DNA of 64,000 bases from Clostridia bacterium (lineage in GTDB: Bacteria > Bacillota > Clostridia > Oscillospirales > Acutalibacteraceae). Numbering within the stretch: the first letter of the stretch is position 1; each line of letters opens with the position of its first letter. Below the pieces are notes generated by a model, which saw only the letters and a list, made by a program, of their open reading frames with translations, made no database searches and was not told the DNA's origin. The stretch covers positions 1 to 64,000 of the forward strand of contig CAAGMR010000018.1 of NCBI GenBank assembly GCA_900771085.1, given 5' to 3'. Below, in pieces: positions 1-8,208 of the stretch. The position numbers were made by a program, and so were the translations under genes.

Positions 1-461
1 CGCAGTCAACGACCCAGTCAACAACCCAGAGCACGACTCAGTCAACGACTCAGAGCACAACTCAGAGCACGACCCAGTCAACAACCCAGAGCACGACTCA
101 GTCAACGACTCAGAGCACAACTCAGAGCACGACTCAGTCAACAACTCAGAGCACAACTCAGTCAACAACTCCGTCCATGACTCAATCGACTACAAAGTCG
201 ATTAAGGAGTCCATGACTCAATCGGCTACAAAGCCGATTAAGGAGTCCACAACTCCGTTGACAACTCCGTTGACTACTTCGTTGACAACTCAGCCCAAAT
301 CAACGTTAAAAACCACTTCAAAATCTTCCTCCGGACAGAAGAGAATTGAAGAAAATCCTGACACCGGAGACCACGAAAAACTGGCTTTCAGCGCAATACT
401 ATTTGTACTTTCAGGGGCGCTGTTTTGTGTTGTTGCGAAAGTGAAACACAAAGTTGCATAA
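1..461 (+). CDS. C-terminal part of a Thr/Ser/Gln-repeat cell-surface protein with an LPXTG-like anchor (5' end outside window)
   Basis: Reading frame 3 is open from the first base, so this is the tail of a longer gene; the first ATG at 177 lies inside it and has no convincing ribosome site. About 14 copies of the tetrapeptide QSTT are followed by two copies of a 12-residue unit (MTQSTTKSIKES-like), then TTPL/TTSL/TTQ units. The end carries NPDTGD, a hydrophobic stretch of about 20 residues and a basic tail (KVKHK), the layout of a sortase-type cell-wall sorting signal in its NPxTG variant. The repeats are probably an extended, possibly glycosylated stalk through the wall (inference). The functional N-terminal domain is not in the window. 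No sortase gene is present here. Confidence 0.75.
   Translation, partial: QSTTQSTTQSTTQSTTQSTTQSTTQSTTQSTTQSTTQSTTQSTTQSTTQSTTQSTTPSMTQSTTKSIKESMTQSATKPIKESTTPLTTPLTTSLTTQPKSTLKTTSKSSSGQKRIEENPDTGDHEKLAFSAILFVLSGALFCVVAKVKHKVA
3..170 (+). repeat. 12-bp coding tandem repeat arranged in a 60-bp higher-order repeat
   Basis: Fourteen consecutive 12-mers of the form CAG-(TCA or AGC)-ACN-ACN all encode QSTT. Bases 15-74 and 75-134 are the same five-unit block, identical except for the last base, so a 60-bp block was duplicated on top of the basic 12-bp unit. Differences between units are synonymous. Confidence 0.9.
177..248 (+). repeat. 36-bp direct repeat, two copies, in frame
   Basis: Bases 177-212 and 213-248 are two copies that differ at two positions (tcgACT/tcgGCT and TCGatt/CCGatt), giving Thr to Ala and Ser to Pro. 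It is followed by three 12-bp units of the ACAACTCCGTTG type. The repeat is coding and lies in the stalk of the surface protein. Confidence 0.85.
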
Positions 462-496
462 GTGCGTAAACCTTTTATGAACTTGTTCTAAAAAAC

Positions 497-524
497 TTGA
501 CAATGACGTAATAAAGGCTAAAAT
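497..524 (+). promoter_or_regulatory. Sigma-A type promoter of the TetR regulator
   Basis: TTGACA at 497-502, 16-bp spacer, TAAAAT at 519-524, 36 bases before the start codon. Confidence 0.6.
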
Positions 525-560
525 GAGAGTTACAGAAACTTTGAAAGAACAGGATTTACT

Positions 561-1163
561 ATGGCAAAAAATAACTTTGATAGAAAAGTTGCTGAAGATT
601 TGAAAGAAGCTGCGCTCATCGAGTTCATGGCAAAAGGCTTTGAAAAAGCAAACCTCCGCTCTATTTGTGAAAGGGCAAAGGTTACTACAGGTGCGCTTTA
701 TTTTTTCTATAAAAACAAAGAGGATCTCTTTGATAAAGTTGTCGAGCCAACCATTCAGAATGTTTCAGACGAGATTGATTTTCTCTATGCTATAGACGGT
801 CACCTGGATGGTGAAAGACTGGAAAAGCTTGCCGTTTTCCTTTATGAGAATCAGGCCGGTCTTAAACTTTTGCTCTGTGGTTCTCAGAAAACCAAATACG
901 AGGACTATGTGGACTTCATTTATGACACAGCCGTTAATGTTCTTGATAAAACAGCAAAAGATAACAATCTTTCGGAATATTCACCAGAGTTTAAAAATAT
1001 CATTGCGGTTTCCGCAGTGACAATCATCAAGGAGCTCGTTTCAAATGACTACGATAAGGAAACCATGATCAGTCTTATGAAAAAGCTCATGTATTGTACA
1101 TCCGGAATCATTGAGCTGATAGTTGACCTGAAGAAAAATGAAACTGACTTGAAGAATCAATAA
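561..1163 (+). CDS. TetR/AcrR family transcriptional regulator
   Basis: This 200-residue protein has the size of a TetR repressor. Residues about 8-55 form the N-terminal helix-turn-helix domain, with the family pattern A..F...GF..A....I...A.V..G.LY..F..KEDLF. The remaining helical part is the ligand-binding and dimer domain and does not reveal a ligand. The ATG at 561 is preceded by AGGA and its own promoter, and the gene ends at a strong terminator, so it is a single-gene unit. Neither neighbour (a surface protein before it, thrS after it) looks like an obvious target; the operator is probably near its own promoter, but no clear palindrome was seen there. The target is unknown. Confidence 0.85.
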   Translation: MAKNNFDRKVAEDLKEAALIEFMAKGFEKANLRSICERAKVTTGALYFFYKNKEDLFDKVVEPTIQNVSDEIDFLYAIDGHLDGERLEKLAVFLYENQAGLKLLLCGSQKTKYEDYVDFIYDTAVNVLDKTAKDNNLSEYSPEFKNIIAVSAVTIIKELVSNDYDKETMISLMKKLMYCTSGIIELIVDLKKNETDLKNQ

Positions 1164-1168
1164 TCTTT

Positions 1169-1200
1169 AGTGGCACCGAATCATTCGGTGCCACTTTTTT
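1169..1200 (+). terminator. Intrinsic terminator after the TetR gene
   Basis: Perfect 12-bp stem AGTGGCACCGAA / TTCGGTGCCACT with a 3-base loop, followed by a T run. Confidence 0.9.
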
Positions 1201-1223
1201 GTGCCCCGGCAGAGCTTGTGAAC

Positions 1224-1253
1224 TTGACTTCTTGCGGCTCATCGCCTTATAAT
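1224..1253 (+). promoter_or_regulatory. thrS promoter
   Basis: TTGACT at 1224-1229, 18-bp spacer, TATAAT at 1248-1253. The implied leader is only about 25 nt, too short for a T-box. Confidence 0.7.
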
Positions 1254-1284
1254 TTTTCCGTATATTAAGGGAGTGGTACATCCA

Positions 1285-3069
1285 ATGAAAATTATAGATA
1301 AATATGGTGTTGTGGCAGATTGTTCAAAAGAAGAGGAACTCGATGTCCTCCGTCATTCTGCTGCCCATATCATGGCTCAGGCAATTGAACGCCTTTGGCC
1401 GGAGGCCGATTTCGCATACGGCCCATCAACCGAAAAAGGTTTCTACTACGATGTAGACCTCGGTGATATCAAACTTACAGATGAAGATCTCGAAAAAATC
1501 GAAAAAGAAATGAAGAAGATTACTAAGGAAAACCTTAAGTTCACTTCATTCATTCTTCCTCGTGAAGAGGCAAAGGCTCTCATGAAAGAGAGAAACGAAA
1601 AGTATAAGCTCGAACATATCGATGACCTTCCTGAAGATGCTGAAATCAGTTTCTTCAAGCAGGGCGACTACATCGACATGTGTGTTGGCCCTCACGTAAC
1701 ATACACAAAGGCTGTTAAGGCATTTAAAATTACTCAGCAGTCCGGTGCTTACTGGAAGGACAACAAAGAAAACAAGATGCTTACTCGTATCAACGGCGTA
1801 GCATTCCCTTCACAGGCCGAACTAGACGAGTACATGAAGCAGCTTGAAGAAGCTAAAGCAAGAGATCACAGAAAGATCGGCAAGGAAATGGGTATTTTCA
1901 TGACCGATGAACTTGTTGGTAAAGGTATGCCAATGTATCTTCCTAAGGGCTATGCCGTATGGCAGGAGCTTGAGGATTACATTAAGGGCAAAGAGCGCAA
2001 GCTTGGTTATCAGCATGTAATGACTCCTTGCGTTGGCACAAAGTCTCTTTATGAGACATCAGGTCACTGGGCTCACTACAAGGACAACATGTTCCCTCCA
2101 ATGGAAGTTGAAGGTGAGACATTTGTACTTAGACCTATGAACTGCCCTCACCACATGCGTATCTATGCAAACAGACCTCACAGCTATCGTGAACTTCCAA
2201 TCCGCATAGGTGAAATTGCTCATGATTTCCGTTTCGAATCAAGCGGAACACTTAAGGGTATCGAGCGTGGCCGTCACTTCTGTCAGAATGACGCTCATCT
2301 CTTCGTAACACCTGATCAGATTAAAGATGAGGTATCAGCAGTTTGCGACCTTATCTTTGACGTATACAATGACTTCAACATCAAAGACTTCAGATGTGTT
2401 CTTTCACTTCGCGATCCTGAGGATAAGGTAAAATATCACCCGGATGACGAAATGTGGGACAATGCAGAAGAGGCTCTCCGTCAGGTTCTCCGAGACCTTG
2501 ATATTGACTTCACAGAAGAAATCGGTGAGGCAGCATTCTATGGTCCTAAGCTTGACGTAAATGTTCAGCCTGCAGTAGGCGGCGAATATACTCTTTCAAC
2601 ATGCCAGCTCGACTTCTGCCTTCCTGCAAAGTTTGACCTTAAGTATGTTGACAGCGACAATAACGAACAGACACCTGTAGTTCTTCACAGAGCTATTCTC
2701 GGTTCACTTGACCGCTTCATGGCTTACATGATCGAAGAGACAAAGGGTAAGTTCCCACTTTGGCTTGCTCCAACACAGATTAAGGTTCTTCCTGTATCAG
2801 AGAAGACACTTGACTATGCTACAGAAGTTTATGAAAAACTTCTTGCACTTGGCATCCGTGTTGAACTCGATGACAGAAATGAAAAGATTGGCTACAAGAT
2901 CAGAGAAGCTCAGCAGGTAGACAGAGCTCCTTACATGCTGATCCTTGGCCCTCAGGAATCAGAAAACGGCACTATCTCTGCACGTAATCGTGACACCGGT
3001 GACACAGAGACAATGACTGTTGAAGAATTTATCACAAAGGTTACTGAGCAGATTAAAAACAAAGCATAA
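1285..3069 (+). CDS. thrS: Threonine--tRNA ligase lacking the N-terminal TGS domain
   Basis: Class II synthetase that charges tRNA-Thr. The start is set at ATG 1285, 11 nt after AAGGGAG (1267-1273); the GTG at 1273 would overlap that ribosome site. The 594-residue product opens about 20 residues before the editing-domain motif HSAAH, so the usual TGS domain of about 60 residues is absent. The editing domain keeps HxxxH and C.GPH (MCVGPH). The catalytic core keeps the three zinc-site regions RPMNCPHH, QNDAH and VVLHRA. An anticodon-binding domain follows from about residue 490. The gene stands alone between its own promoter and a terminator. Identity is certain; TGS loss seems to occur in some Clostridia (from memory). 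Confidence 0.96.
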   Translation: MKIIDKYGVVADCSKEEELDVLRHSAAHIMAQAIERLWPEADFAYGPSTEKGFYYDVDLGDIKLTDEDLEKIEKEMKKITKENLKFTSFILPREEAKALMKERNEKYKLEHIDDLPEDAEISFFKQGDYIDMCVGPHVTYTKAVKAFKITQQSGAYWKDNKENKMLTRINGVAFPSQAELDEYMKQLEEAKARDHRKIGKEMGIFMTDELVGKGMPMYLPKGYAVWQELEDYIKGKERKLGYQHVMTPCVGTKSLYETSGHWAHYKDNMFPPMEVEGETFVLRPMNCPHHMRIYANRPHSYRELPIRIGEIAHDFRFESSGTLKGIERGRHFCQNDAHLFVTPDQIKDEVSAVCDLIFDVYNDFNIKDFRCVLSLRDPEDKVKYHPDDEMWDNAEEALRQVLRDLDIDFTEEIGEAAFYGPKLDVNVQPAVGGEYTLSTCQLDFCLPAKFDLKYVDSDNNEQTPVVLHRAILGSLDRFMAYMIEETKGKFPLWLAPTQIKVLPVSEKTLDYATEVYEKLLALGIRVELDDRNEKIGYKIREAQQVDRAPYMLILGPQESENGTISARNRDTGDTETMTVEEFITKVTEQIKNKA

Positions 3070-3073
3070 AAAG

Positions 3074-3100
3074 AAAAGCAGCCCGAAAGGGCTGCTTTTT
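3074..3100. terminator. Bidirectional terminator between thrS and prmA
   Basis: Stem AAAAGCAGCCC / GGGCTGCTTTT with a GAAA tetraloop, A-rich on one side and T-rich on the other, between convergent genes. Confidence 0.9.
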
Positions 3101-4086
3101 TATTTCACTACGAAGCAGAGCCACTCCGCGCTCTGCTTGCGTTCAAGAACGGCGAAGCCGTTCTGCTCAAACGCCGACAGCACATCCTGCTCTCGGCTGC
3201 TGATTATACCTGACACGATAAATATTGAATCATCATGCATAAATTTCTTTGCATTCTCGCAGAATAAAACGATTATGTCAGCAACGATGTTGGCAACTAC
3301 GATATCGTAGGTTCCGGTTATCTTTTCTGCCATGTCTCCACAGTGGACCTTGTACTGCGGTTCCTTGAAACCGTTGAGTTCGCCATTCTGGACAGCTGTT
3401 TTTACTGCCAGTTCATCTATGTCCACACCTTCTGCTGACTTTGCGCCGAGAAGGAGAGCAGCGATAGAAAGAATACCGCTTCCACAACCAAGGTCAAGGA
3501 CGGTTTCGCCGCCTGCGATTTTTTCCTCGAGAGTTTCAAGGCAAAGACGAGTGGTGTCATGTGAACCTGTGCCAAAAGCAAGTCCCGGTTCAATCTTCAG
3601 CATCTTGCGTCCGTCTTCAGCAGTACCTCTGTCCTCATCTTCCCAGACAGGCTGGATGGTGAGACGGCTGCCGATATTTGTCGGCTTGAAGAACTTCTTC
3701 CAGTTGTTCTGCCAGTCCTCGTTTTTGCAGAGAATCAGTTCAATCTCATTTTCTATGTGAGCTTCTGCAAATCGTTCACGAAGAAAAGCTACTGCTTCTG
3801 CAGGGTTTTCACCCGGCTCAATGTAAATGTGAACTATTCCGCAGTCGCGGTTCTTTGCAAGCAGGTCTTCGTCTATTAGGTCTATGTGGGCAATTTCCAT
3901 TGTCTCTTCTTCGAGAAATCTGTAGTCCTCAATGTAGATGCCATATGGAACTGTCATCTGGGCGATGTCGCCTGCAAGGTCGATATCGCTTGCCGGAACG
4001 GAGATTTTTATCTCTGTCCATGGATTGGTATTGGTTCCAGCAGAATAGGTGTTGGCACCTTCAGGAACTCCTGTAAATTCACTCAT
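3100..4086 (-). CDS. prmA: Ribosomal protein L11 methyltransferase
   Basis: SAM-dependent methyltransferase that modifies lysines of ribosomal protein L11. The 328-residue protein has an N-terminal substrate-recognition domain, the PrmA signature FGTGSHDTT at about residue 165, the SAM loop LDLGCGSGIL at about 197, and VANIVADI, the NxxA(D) motif. It has about 20 extra residues before the usual start (NPWTEI at about 22). The ATG at 4086 is kept because an AAGGAG ribosome site sits in the last codons of the upstream gene. It is co-transcribed with, and probably translationally coupled to, the yhaM-like gene. Confidence 0.93.
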   Translation of the reverse strand: MSEFTGVPEGANTYSAGTNTNPWTEIKISVPASDIDLAGDIAQMTVPYGIYIEDYRFLEEETMEIAHIDLIDEDLLAKNRDCGIVHIYIEPGENPAEAVAFLRERFAEAHIENEIELILCKNEDWQNNWKKFFKPTNIGSRLTIQPVWEDEDRGTAEDGRKMLKIEPGLAFGTGSHDTTRLCLETLEEKIAGGETVLDLGCGSGILSIAALLLGAKSAEGVDIDELAVKTAVQNGELNGFKEPQYKVHCGDMAEKITGTYDIVVANIVADIIVLFCENAKKFMHDDSIFIVSGIISSREQDVLSAFEQNGFAVLERKQSAEWLCFVVK

Positions 4087-4089
4087 GAA

Positions 4090-5079
4090 TTACTCCTTGT
4101 CAAGAATGTTGGCCTTTGGCTTAAGTTCATCAACACGGCCGTGGTTATAAAGTCTTACGTCATCGAGATTCCACTGTCTTGGAGTGAAATCACCCGGTTC
4201 AACTTCAGATACAGCATTGCAGATTTCATAGATGCTTGCATCCAGCTCGTCGAGCTTTGCAAGTATAAATGCTTCAAGGAACTTTGGCGGAACGGCAGCG
4301 CCGTATTCAGGCTTTCCGTGATGAGAGATAAGCATATGTTCTACTAACATAAGTTTCTCGTCCGGAGTTCCGATTTCCTTTGCAACTTCGCGTACAAGCA
4401 TTGCGCCTACAACAAGATGGCCGAGAAGATTACCTTCTGTAGTATACTGTCCCGCAATGCCAAGCTCGTTTGCGTCCATCTCGACAATCTTGCCGAGGTC
4501 GTGAAGGGCAGCGCCTGTCAGAAGAAGGTCGCTGTCAACGGAAGGATAAAGCTCTGCAGTTTTCTGACACATTCTCATAATTGAAAGGCTGTGGTAGAGA
4601 AGACCGCCACGCATAGCATGGTGAAGTCTTACTGCTGCAGGGTAGCATATTAATTTTTCTTTGTACCTGTCATATGTTGCGATGAGAAGATTTTTCAGGT
4701 CTTCATCTTTGAAACCGCAGGCAATGGTAATGATTTCACCAAACATGTCTTCAGGACTGAATTCTGAAGAAGCGATATAATCCTGCGGATTAATCATGTC
4801 CTGAGGGATGGTGTTTCTTATCTGCTCAACACGAAGCTGGGTCTGGCCCTTGAAGTCGTTCAAAGTGCCGCGTACCTTTACTATTGTGTTTGCTTCAAAT
4901 ACAGGAGTTACTCCTTCTTCGTAATCCCAGTATTTGGCGTTGATTTCACCTTCCTTGTCGGAAAGAGTGAGGTCGAGATACTTCGTGCCTTTTGTGGAAG
5001 TCTTTACCTCAACTGCCTTGATAAGAGCAAAACAGTCAACGCGAGTTTTCTGCGGGTCTATATATGTGAAATTGAGCAT
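4090..5079 (-). CDS. yhaM: 3'-5' exoribonuclease YhaM family protein (OB fold plus HD domain)
   Basis: The 329-residue protein has an N-terminal OB-fold nucleic-acid-binding domain (KGTKYLDLTLSDKEGEINAKYWD region) and an HD phosphohydrolase domain with H...ALHDLGK and a later SHHG histidine pair, the YhaM/CbfF architecture. The family degrades RNA and DNA 3' to 5' in a metal-dependent way. ATG 5079 has a GGAAGGAG ribosome site at good spacing. Its stop is 3 bases before the prmA start codon, forming a two-gene minus-strand operon divergent from the M16 peptidases. No strong promoter could be chosen in the 98-bp divergent region. Confidence 0.85.
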   Translation of the reverse strand: MLNFTYIDPQKTRVDCFALIKAVEVKTSTKGTKYLDLTLSDKEGEINAKYWDYEEGVTPVFEANTIVKVRGTLNDFKGQTQLRVEQIRNTIPQDMINPQDYIASSEFSPEDMFGEIITIACGFKDEDLKNLLIATYDRYKEKLICYPAAVRLHHAMRGGLLYHSLSIMRMCQKTAELYPSVDSDLLLTGAALHDLGKIVEMDANELGIAGQYTTEGNLLGHLVVGAMLVREVAKEIGTPDEKLMLVEHMLISHHGKPEYGAAVPPKFLEAFILAKLDELDASIYEICNAVSEVEPGDFTPRQWNLDDVRLYNHGRVDELKPKANILDKE

Positions 5080-5177
5080 CTTTTAGCTCCTTCCCTAATA
5101 TTTTTTGGTATATTAGAGTTTACCATTTTATATGTTAAAATAAAACCAGATTGTTTATAGAAAGCTGAGGTTATTCC

Positions 5178-6467
5178 TTGAAAAACTGTTTTGAATTTTA
5201 CGACTTTGAGAACCTCAAAGTCTGCGCTTATGACACAGACAAGTTTAAAACGGGCGTAGTTTCCATTAACTTCATTGTTCCGCTTGAGGGGGATGTTTCT
5301 GCAAACGCGATTCTTCCATACCTTCTCAGCCGTTCATGCAAAGCTTACCCGGACACATTGTCCTTAAACCGCAAACTCTCCGAGTATTACGGAGCAGAAC
5401 TTATCCCTGCAGCAACAAAGATGGGCGAAAACCATGTGCTCCGCCTTGTCATCTATATGCTTGAAAACCGCTTTGCGTTTGACGGGGAAGATATAGCCCT
5501 CGAATGTACGGATCTCCTTTGCAGACTCCTGTTTGAGCCTAATGCTGAAAACGGCGCTTTTAGCGCTGACGACTTAAGACGCGAAAAGCGCCTTGCGATG
5601 GAGCGTATAGACAATCAGAAAAACGATAAAAGAACATATGCACTCAGACGTGCTATTGAAATAATGTGTGCCGATGAAAACTACAGCAAAAGTGCATACG
5701 GCACAAAAGAGGGAATAGAAGCACTTACACCGGAGTCGGTTTATGAAGCCTGGCAGAAGCTTCTTAAAACCGCGACGGTAAAGGTAAACGTCGTAGGTAC
5801 ATCTGACGCAAAAGCCATAGGCGCTAAGGTTGAGTCATATCTTTCCAAAACCGACAGATGCTGCGATGGCATTTCTGAAAGCGTTGTCATTCCGAAGGCT
5901 GAGGAGCCGAAGAAGGTAATCGAAGAGGAAAATGTAAAACAGGGCAAACTTGTTATGGGCTTCCGTTCCGGCATGACAAAAAGCGATGAGGACTATGCAG
6001 CCTACAGAGTTATGACGGACATTTTCGGCGGCGGACCTTATTCCAGACTTTTTGACAACGTTCGTGAGAAACAGAGCCTCTGCTATTACTGCTCTGCAAG
6101 GCTCTTCTCTTCAAAGGGCCTGATTGTTGTTCAGAGCGGTATTGAAAATGAAAATGCCGAAAAGACTGAACAGGCTGTTCTCGAACAGCTTAAGGGCCTT
6201 GCCGATGGCAATGTTACCGAAGAGGATTTAAAGAAATCAAAGCTTTCTCTTACAGACAGCTTTAATTCCGCATATGACACTCCTGAAGACATTGAACAGT
6301 GGGCATACAGTCAGCTTACCGAGGATGAATTCTTCACTCCAAAAGACTATGTGGACGCATTCAATGCGGTAACTCTTGAGGAAGTAACTGAAAAGGCAAA
6401 GATGGTATCCCTTGATACCGTGTATTTCCTCAAAGGCTCAGCAAAGGGGGGCGAGCTCGATGACTGA
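5178..6467 (+). CDS. M16-family peptidase-like protein without the zinc motif (YmfF-type partner)
   Basis: 429 residues with the M16 (pitrilysin/insulinase) fold, starting at TTG 5178 after GCTGAGG. The first domain lacks HxxEH: the equivalent helix reads LPYLLSRSCKAYP, so it should be non-catalytic. The C-terminal domain retains the conserved arginine/tyrosine region (GGPYSRLFDNVREKQSLCYY). It overlaps the next gene, an active-type M16 protein, by 8 bases. Such pairs (Bacillus ymfF/ymfH) form a two-protein peptidase and are sometimes annotated with EF-P 5-aminopentanol modification. The downstream ymfI reductase is absent here. Confidence 0.85.
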   Translation: MKNCFEFYDFENLKVCAYDTDKFKTGVVSINFIVPLEGDVSANAILPYLLSRSCKAYPDTLSLNRKLSEYYGAELIPAATKMGENHVLRLVIYMLENRFAFDGEDIALECTDLLCRLLFEPNAENGAFSADDLRREKRLAMERIDNQKNDKRTYALRRAIEIMCADENYSKSAYGTKEGIEALTPESVYEAWQKLLKTATVKVNVVGTSDAKAIGAKVESYLSKTDRCCDGISESVVIPKAEEPKKVIEEENVKQGKLVMGFRSGMTKSDEDYAAYRVMTDIFGGGPYSRLFDNVREKQSLCYYCSARLFSSKGLIVVQSGIENENAEKTEQAVLEQLKGLADGNVTEEDLKKSKLSLTDSFNSAYDTPEDIEQWAYSQLTEDEFFTPKDYVDAFNAVTLEEVTEKAKMVSLDTVYFLKGSAKGGELDD

Positions 6468-7737
6468 AATCAGAAACAATGATCTCGGCGAAGTTTATTA
6501 CGAGATAAAACACAGAACAGGACTTACCATTCTTGTTTATCCGAAAGCGGGCTACTCCACAACCTATGCCGTGTTTGGAACAAACTATGGTTCAATTGAT
6601 ACTTTCATAAAAACAGAAAATGAGCAGAAGCAGATTCCGGAAGGAACGGCTCACTATCTTGAACATAAGCTGTTTGAGTCAGAGGAACTGGATGCTTTCC
6701 AGCTTTTTGCAAGAACAGGTGCTTCCGCAAATGCGTATACATCTTTTGATAAGACCTGCTATCTGTTTTCCTGCTCTTCCAATTTCAGTGAGAATTTAAA
6801 ATACCTTCTCGATTTCGTACAGAAGCCTTACTTTACTGAGGAGACTGTAAGAAAAGAGCAGGGCATCATAGGCCAGGAAATTCAGATGTATAAGGATGAA
6901 CCGGGCTGGCAGGTACTCTTTAATCTGCTCAAGTGTCTTTACCACGACCATCCGGTACGTATTGACATTGCAGGTACAGTAGAATCCATCTCTCACATTA
7001 CGGCTGACCTTCTTTACGATTGCTATAACAGTTTTTACAATCCGTCCAACATGGTTCTTGCCGTGGCCGGCAACACAACGGTGGACGAAGTCCTTGCCGT
7101 TGCCGACGAGGCACTTCTTCCAAAGGAGTGCTTTGAGGTTTCAAGAGCGCAGCTCGATGAACCGGATGAGACAGTCAGCAATTACATTGCAGAAGAATTT
7201 GCCGTAACCATACCTACATTTGCCTTTGGCTATAAGGAACACTGCGACAGACCTCTCTGTACGCTGAAAGAGAAAATCCTTGCTGATATTATCCTCGAGT
7301 ACATTGCGGGCGAGACAAGTCCTCTTTATAACCGCCTCCTTTGTGAAGGCCTCGTCAGTGCAGGCTTCGGCGGAGAGTATTTTGCGGGATACGGATATCG
7401 TGCAGTCATTTTCGATGGCCAGTCTTCAGACCCTGACAGGGTTGCCGAGGAGATAAAGAAGGAAATCGCAGGCATCAGAGAAAACGGATTTGATGAGAAT
7501 GAACTTGATCGCATCCGCAAGATGAACTATGGCAGATGCGTAATGGGTTACAACAATATCGACGGCCTTGCGAATGAACTGGTGTCATCTCATTTTGAGA
7601 ATTATCATCTTTTTGACGAGCTCGACATATACCGAAGCATTACTGTGGAAGACGTAGCAAGGCGCTTTGAAGGCATGTTTGTCGATGGACGCGAAGCTTT
7701 GTCGGTAATTCTTCCTTTTAATGTTGACGAAGTTTGA
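6460..7737 (+). CDS. M16-family zinc metallopeptidase (YmfH-type)
   Basis: 425 residues from ATG 6460, which overlaps the end of the previous gene and follows AAGGGGGG; an in-frame ATG at 6412 inside the upstream gene is rejected. The inverted zinc motif HYLEH is at residues 65-69, with the third ligand expected in the later GQEIQMY segment. It is the catalytic half of the M16 pair. The -35 element of the rplU promoter overlaps its 3' end. Substrate unknown; a processing or quality-control role is inferred from the family. Confidence 0.88.
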   Translation: MTEIRNNDLGEVYYEIKHRTGLTILVYPKAGYSTTYAVFGTNYGSIDTFIKTENEQKQIPEGTAHYLEHKLFESEELDAFQLFARTGASANAYTSFDKTCYLFSCSSNFSENLKYLLDFVQKPYFTEETVRKEQGIIGQEIQMYKDEPGWQVLFNLLKCLYHDHPVRIDIAGTVESISHITADLLYDCYNSFYNPSNMVLAVAGNTTVDEVLAVADEALLPKECFEVSRAQLDEPDETVSNYIAEEFAVTIPTFAFGYKEHCDRPLCTLKEKILADIILEYIAGETSPLYNRLLCEGLVSAGFGGEYFAGYGYRAVIFDGQSSDPDRVAEEIKKEIAGIRENGFDENELDRIRKMNYGRCVMGYNNIDGLANELVSSHFENYHLFDELDIYRSITVEDVARRFEGMFVDGREALSVILPFNVDEV

Positions 7738-7752
7738 CACTGATGCTATAAT
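7724..7752 (+). promoter_or_regulatory. rplU promoter with extended -10
   Basis: TTGACG at 7724-7729, 17-bp spacer, TATAAT at 7747-7752, preceded by TGC (extended -10). The -35 lies inside the last codons of the M16 gene. Confidence 0.75.
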
Positions 7753-7754
7753 GC

Positions 7755-7846
7755 TACATACCGCATATTGTGGGTAGGGGAAATTGCCCCTATAAGTGAG
7801 TAACTCCACCCATCGTAGCGAGTCTATATTAAAGGTAGGTAAAAAC
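7755..7846 (+). ncRNA. Structured 5' leader of the L21 operon (L21-leader type)
   Basis: The 90-nt untranslated leader has an inner hairpin AGGGG AAATTG CCCCT inside an outer pairing TGGGT / ACCCA (TGGGT before, ACCCA after AAGTGAGTAACTCC). Firmicutes carry a conserved L21 leader at this position that is thought to bind a ribosomal protein for autoregulation. Position, compact nested stems and the AGTGAGTAACTCC-ACCC stretch fit that family. A covariance search would be decisive. Confidence 0.7.
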
Positions 7847-8158
7847 ATGTACGCAATCATTGTAACTGGCGGTAAGCAGTACAAAGTTGAAGCTGGCGAC
7901 GTTCTTTACATCGAAAAGCTCGAAGTTGAAGCTGACCAGACTATCACTTTTGACGAAGTTCTTGCTGTTGGCACTGACAAGGGCATCAAAGTTGGCTCTC
8001 CTTGTGTAAAGGGTGCAACTGTTGAAGCTAAAGTTGTAAAGAATGGTAAGGGTAAGAAGATCACAGTCTTCACTTACAAGCCAAAGAAGAACGAGAAGCG
8101 CAAGAAGGGTCACAGACAGCCTTACACTAAGGTTGAGATCACTGCTATCAACGCTTAA
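7847..8158 (+). CDS. rplU: 50S ribosomal protein L21
   Basis: 103 residues from ATG 7847, which follows AAAGGTAGGT. The upstream in-frame GTG at 7796 would place codons in the structured leader and is rejected. The N-terminus YAII.TGGKQYKVE.GD and the basic C-terminus KRKKGHRQPYT are diagnostic of L21, a large-subunit protein that binds 23S rRNA near L20. It is first in an rplU-rpmA operon. In most Firmicutes a gene for the Prp (YsxB) protease lies between the two; here the gap is only 50 bp and contains no such gene. Confidence 0.97.
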   Translation: MYAIIVTGGKQYKVEAGDVLYIEKLEVEADQTITFDEVLAVGTDKGIKVGSPCVKGATVEAKVVKNGKGKKITVFTYKPKKNEKRKKGHRQPYTKVEITAINA

Positions 8159-8208
8159 GTTAATCAGAATAACAACGTAATTTACTATAAAAAAGAGGTG
8201 TTTTTTAC

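Noticed and set aside
1..250. Short regular repeats that could suggest a CRISPR array or non-coding satellite
   Set aside because: The unit is 12 bp without unique spacers, stays in one open frame, and its variation is synonymous; it is a protein-coding repeat.
1201..1284. T-box riboswitch before thrS
   Set aside because: The promoter lies only about 30 bases before the start codon; no room for specifier loop or antiterminator.
1273..1284. GTG start for thrS adding MVHP
   Set aside because: The GTG overlaps the AAGGGAG ribosome site; ATG 1285 has correct spacing.
7796..7846. N-terminal extension of L21 from an upstream GTG
   Set aside because: These codons lie in the structured leader, and L21 conservation begins at ATG 7847.
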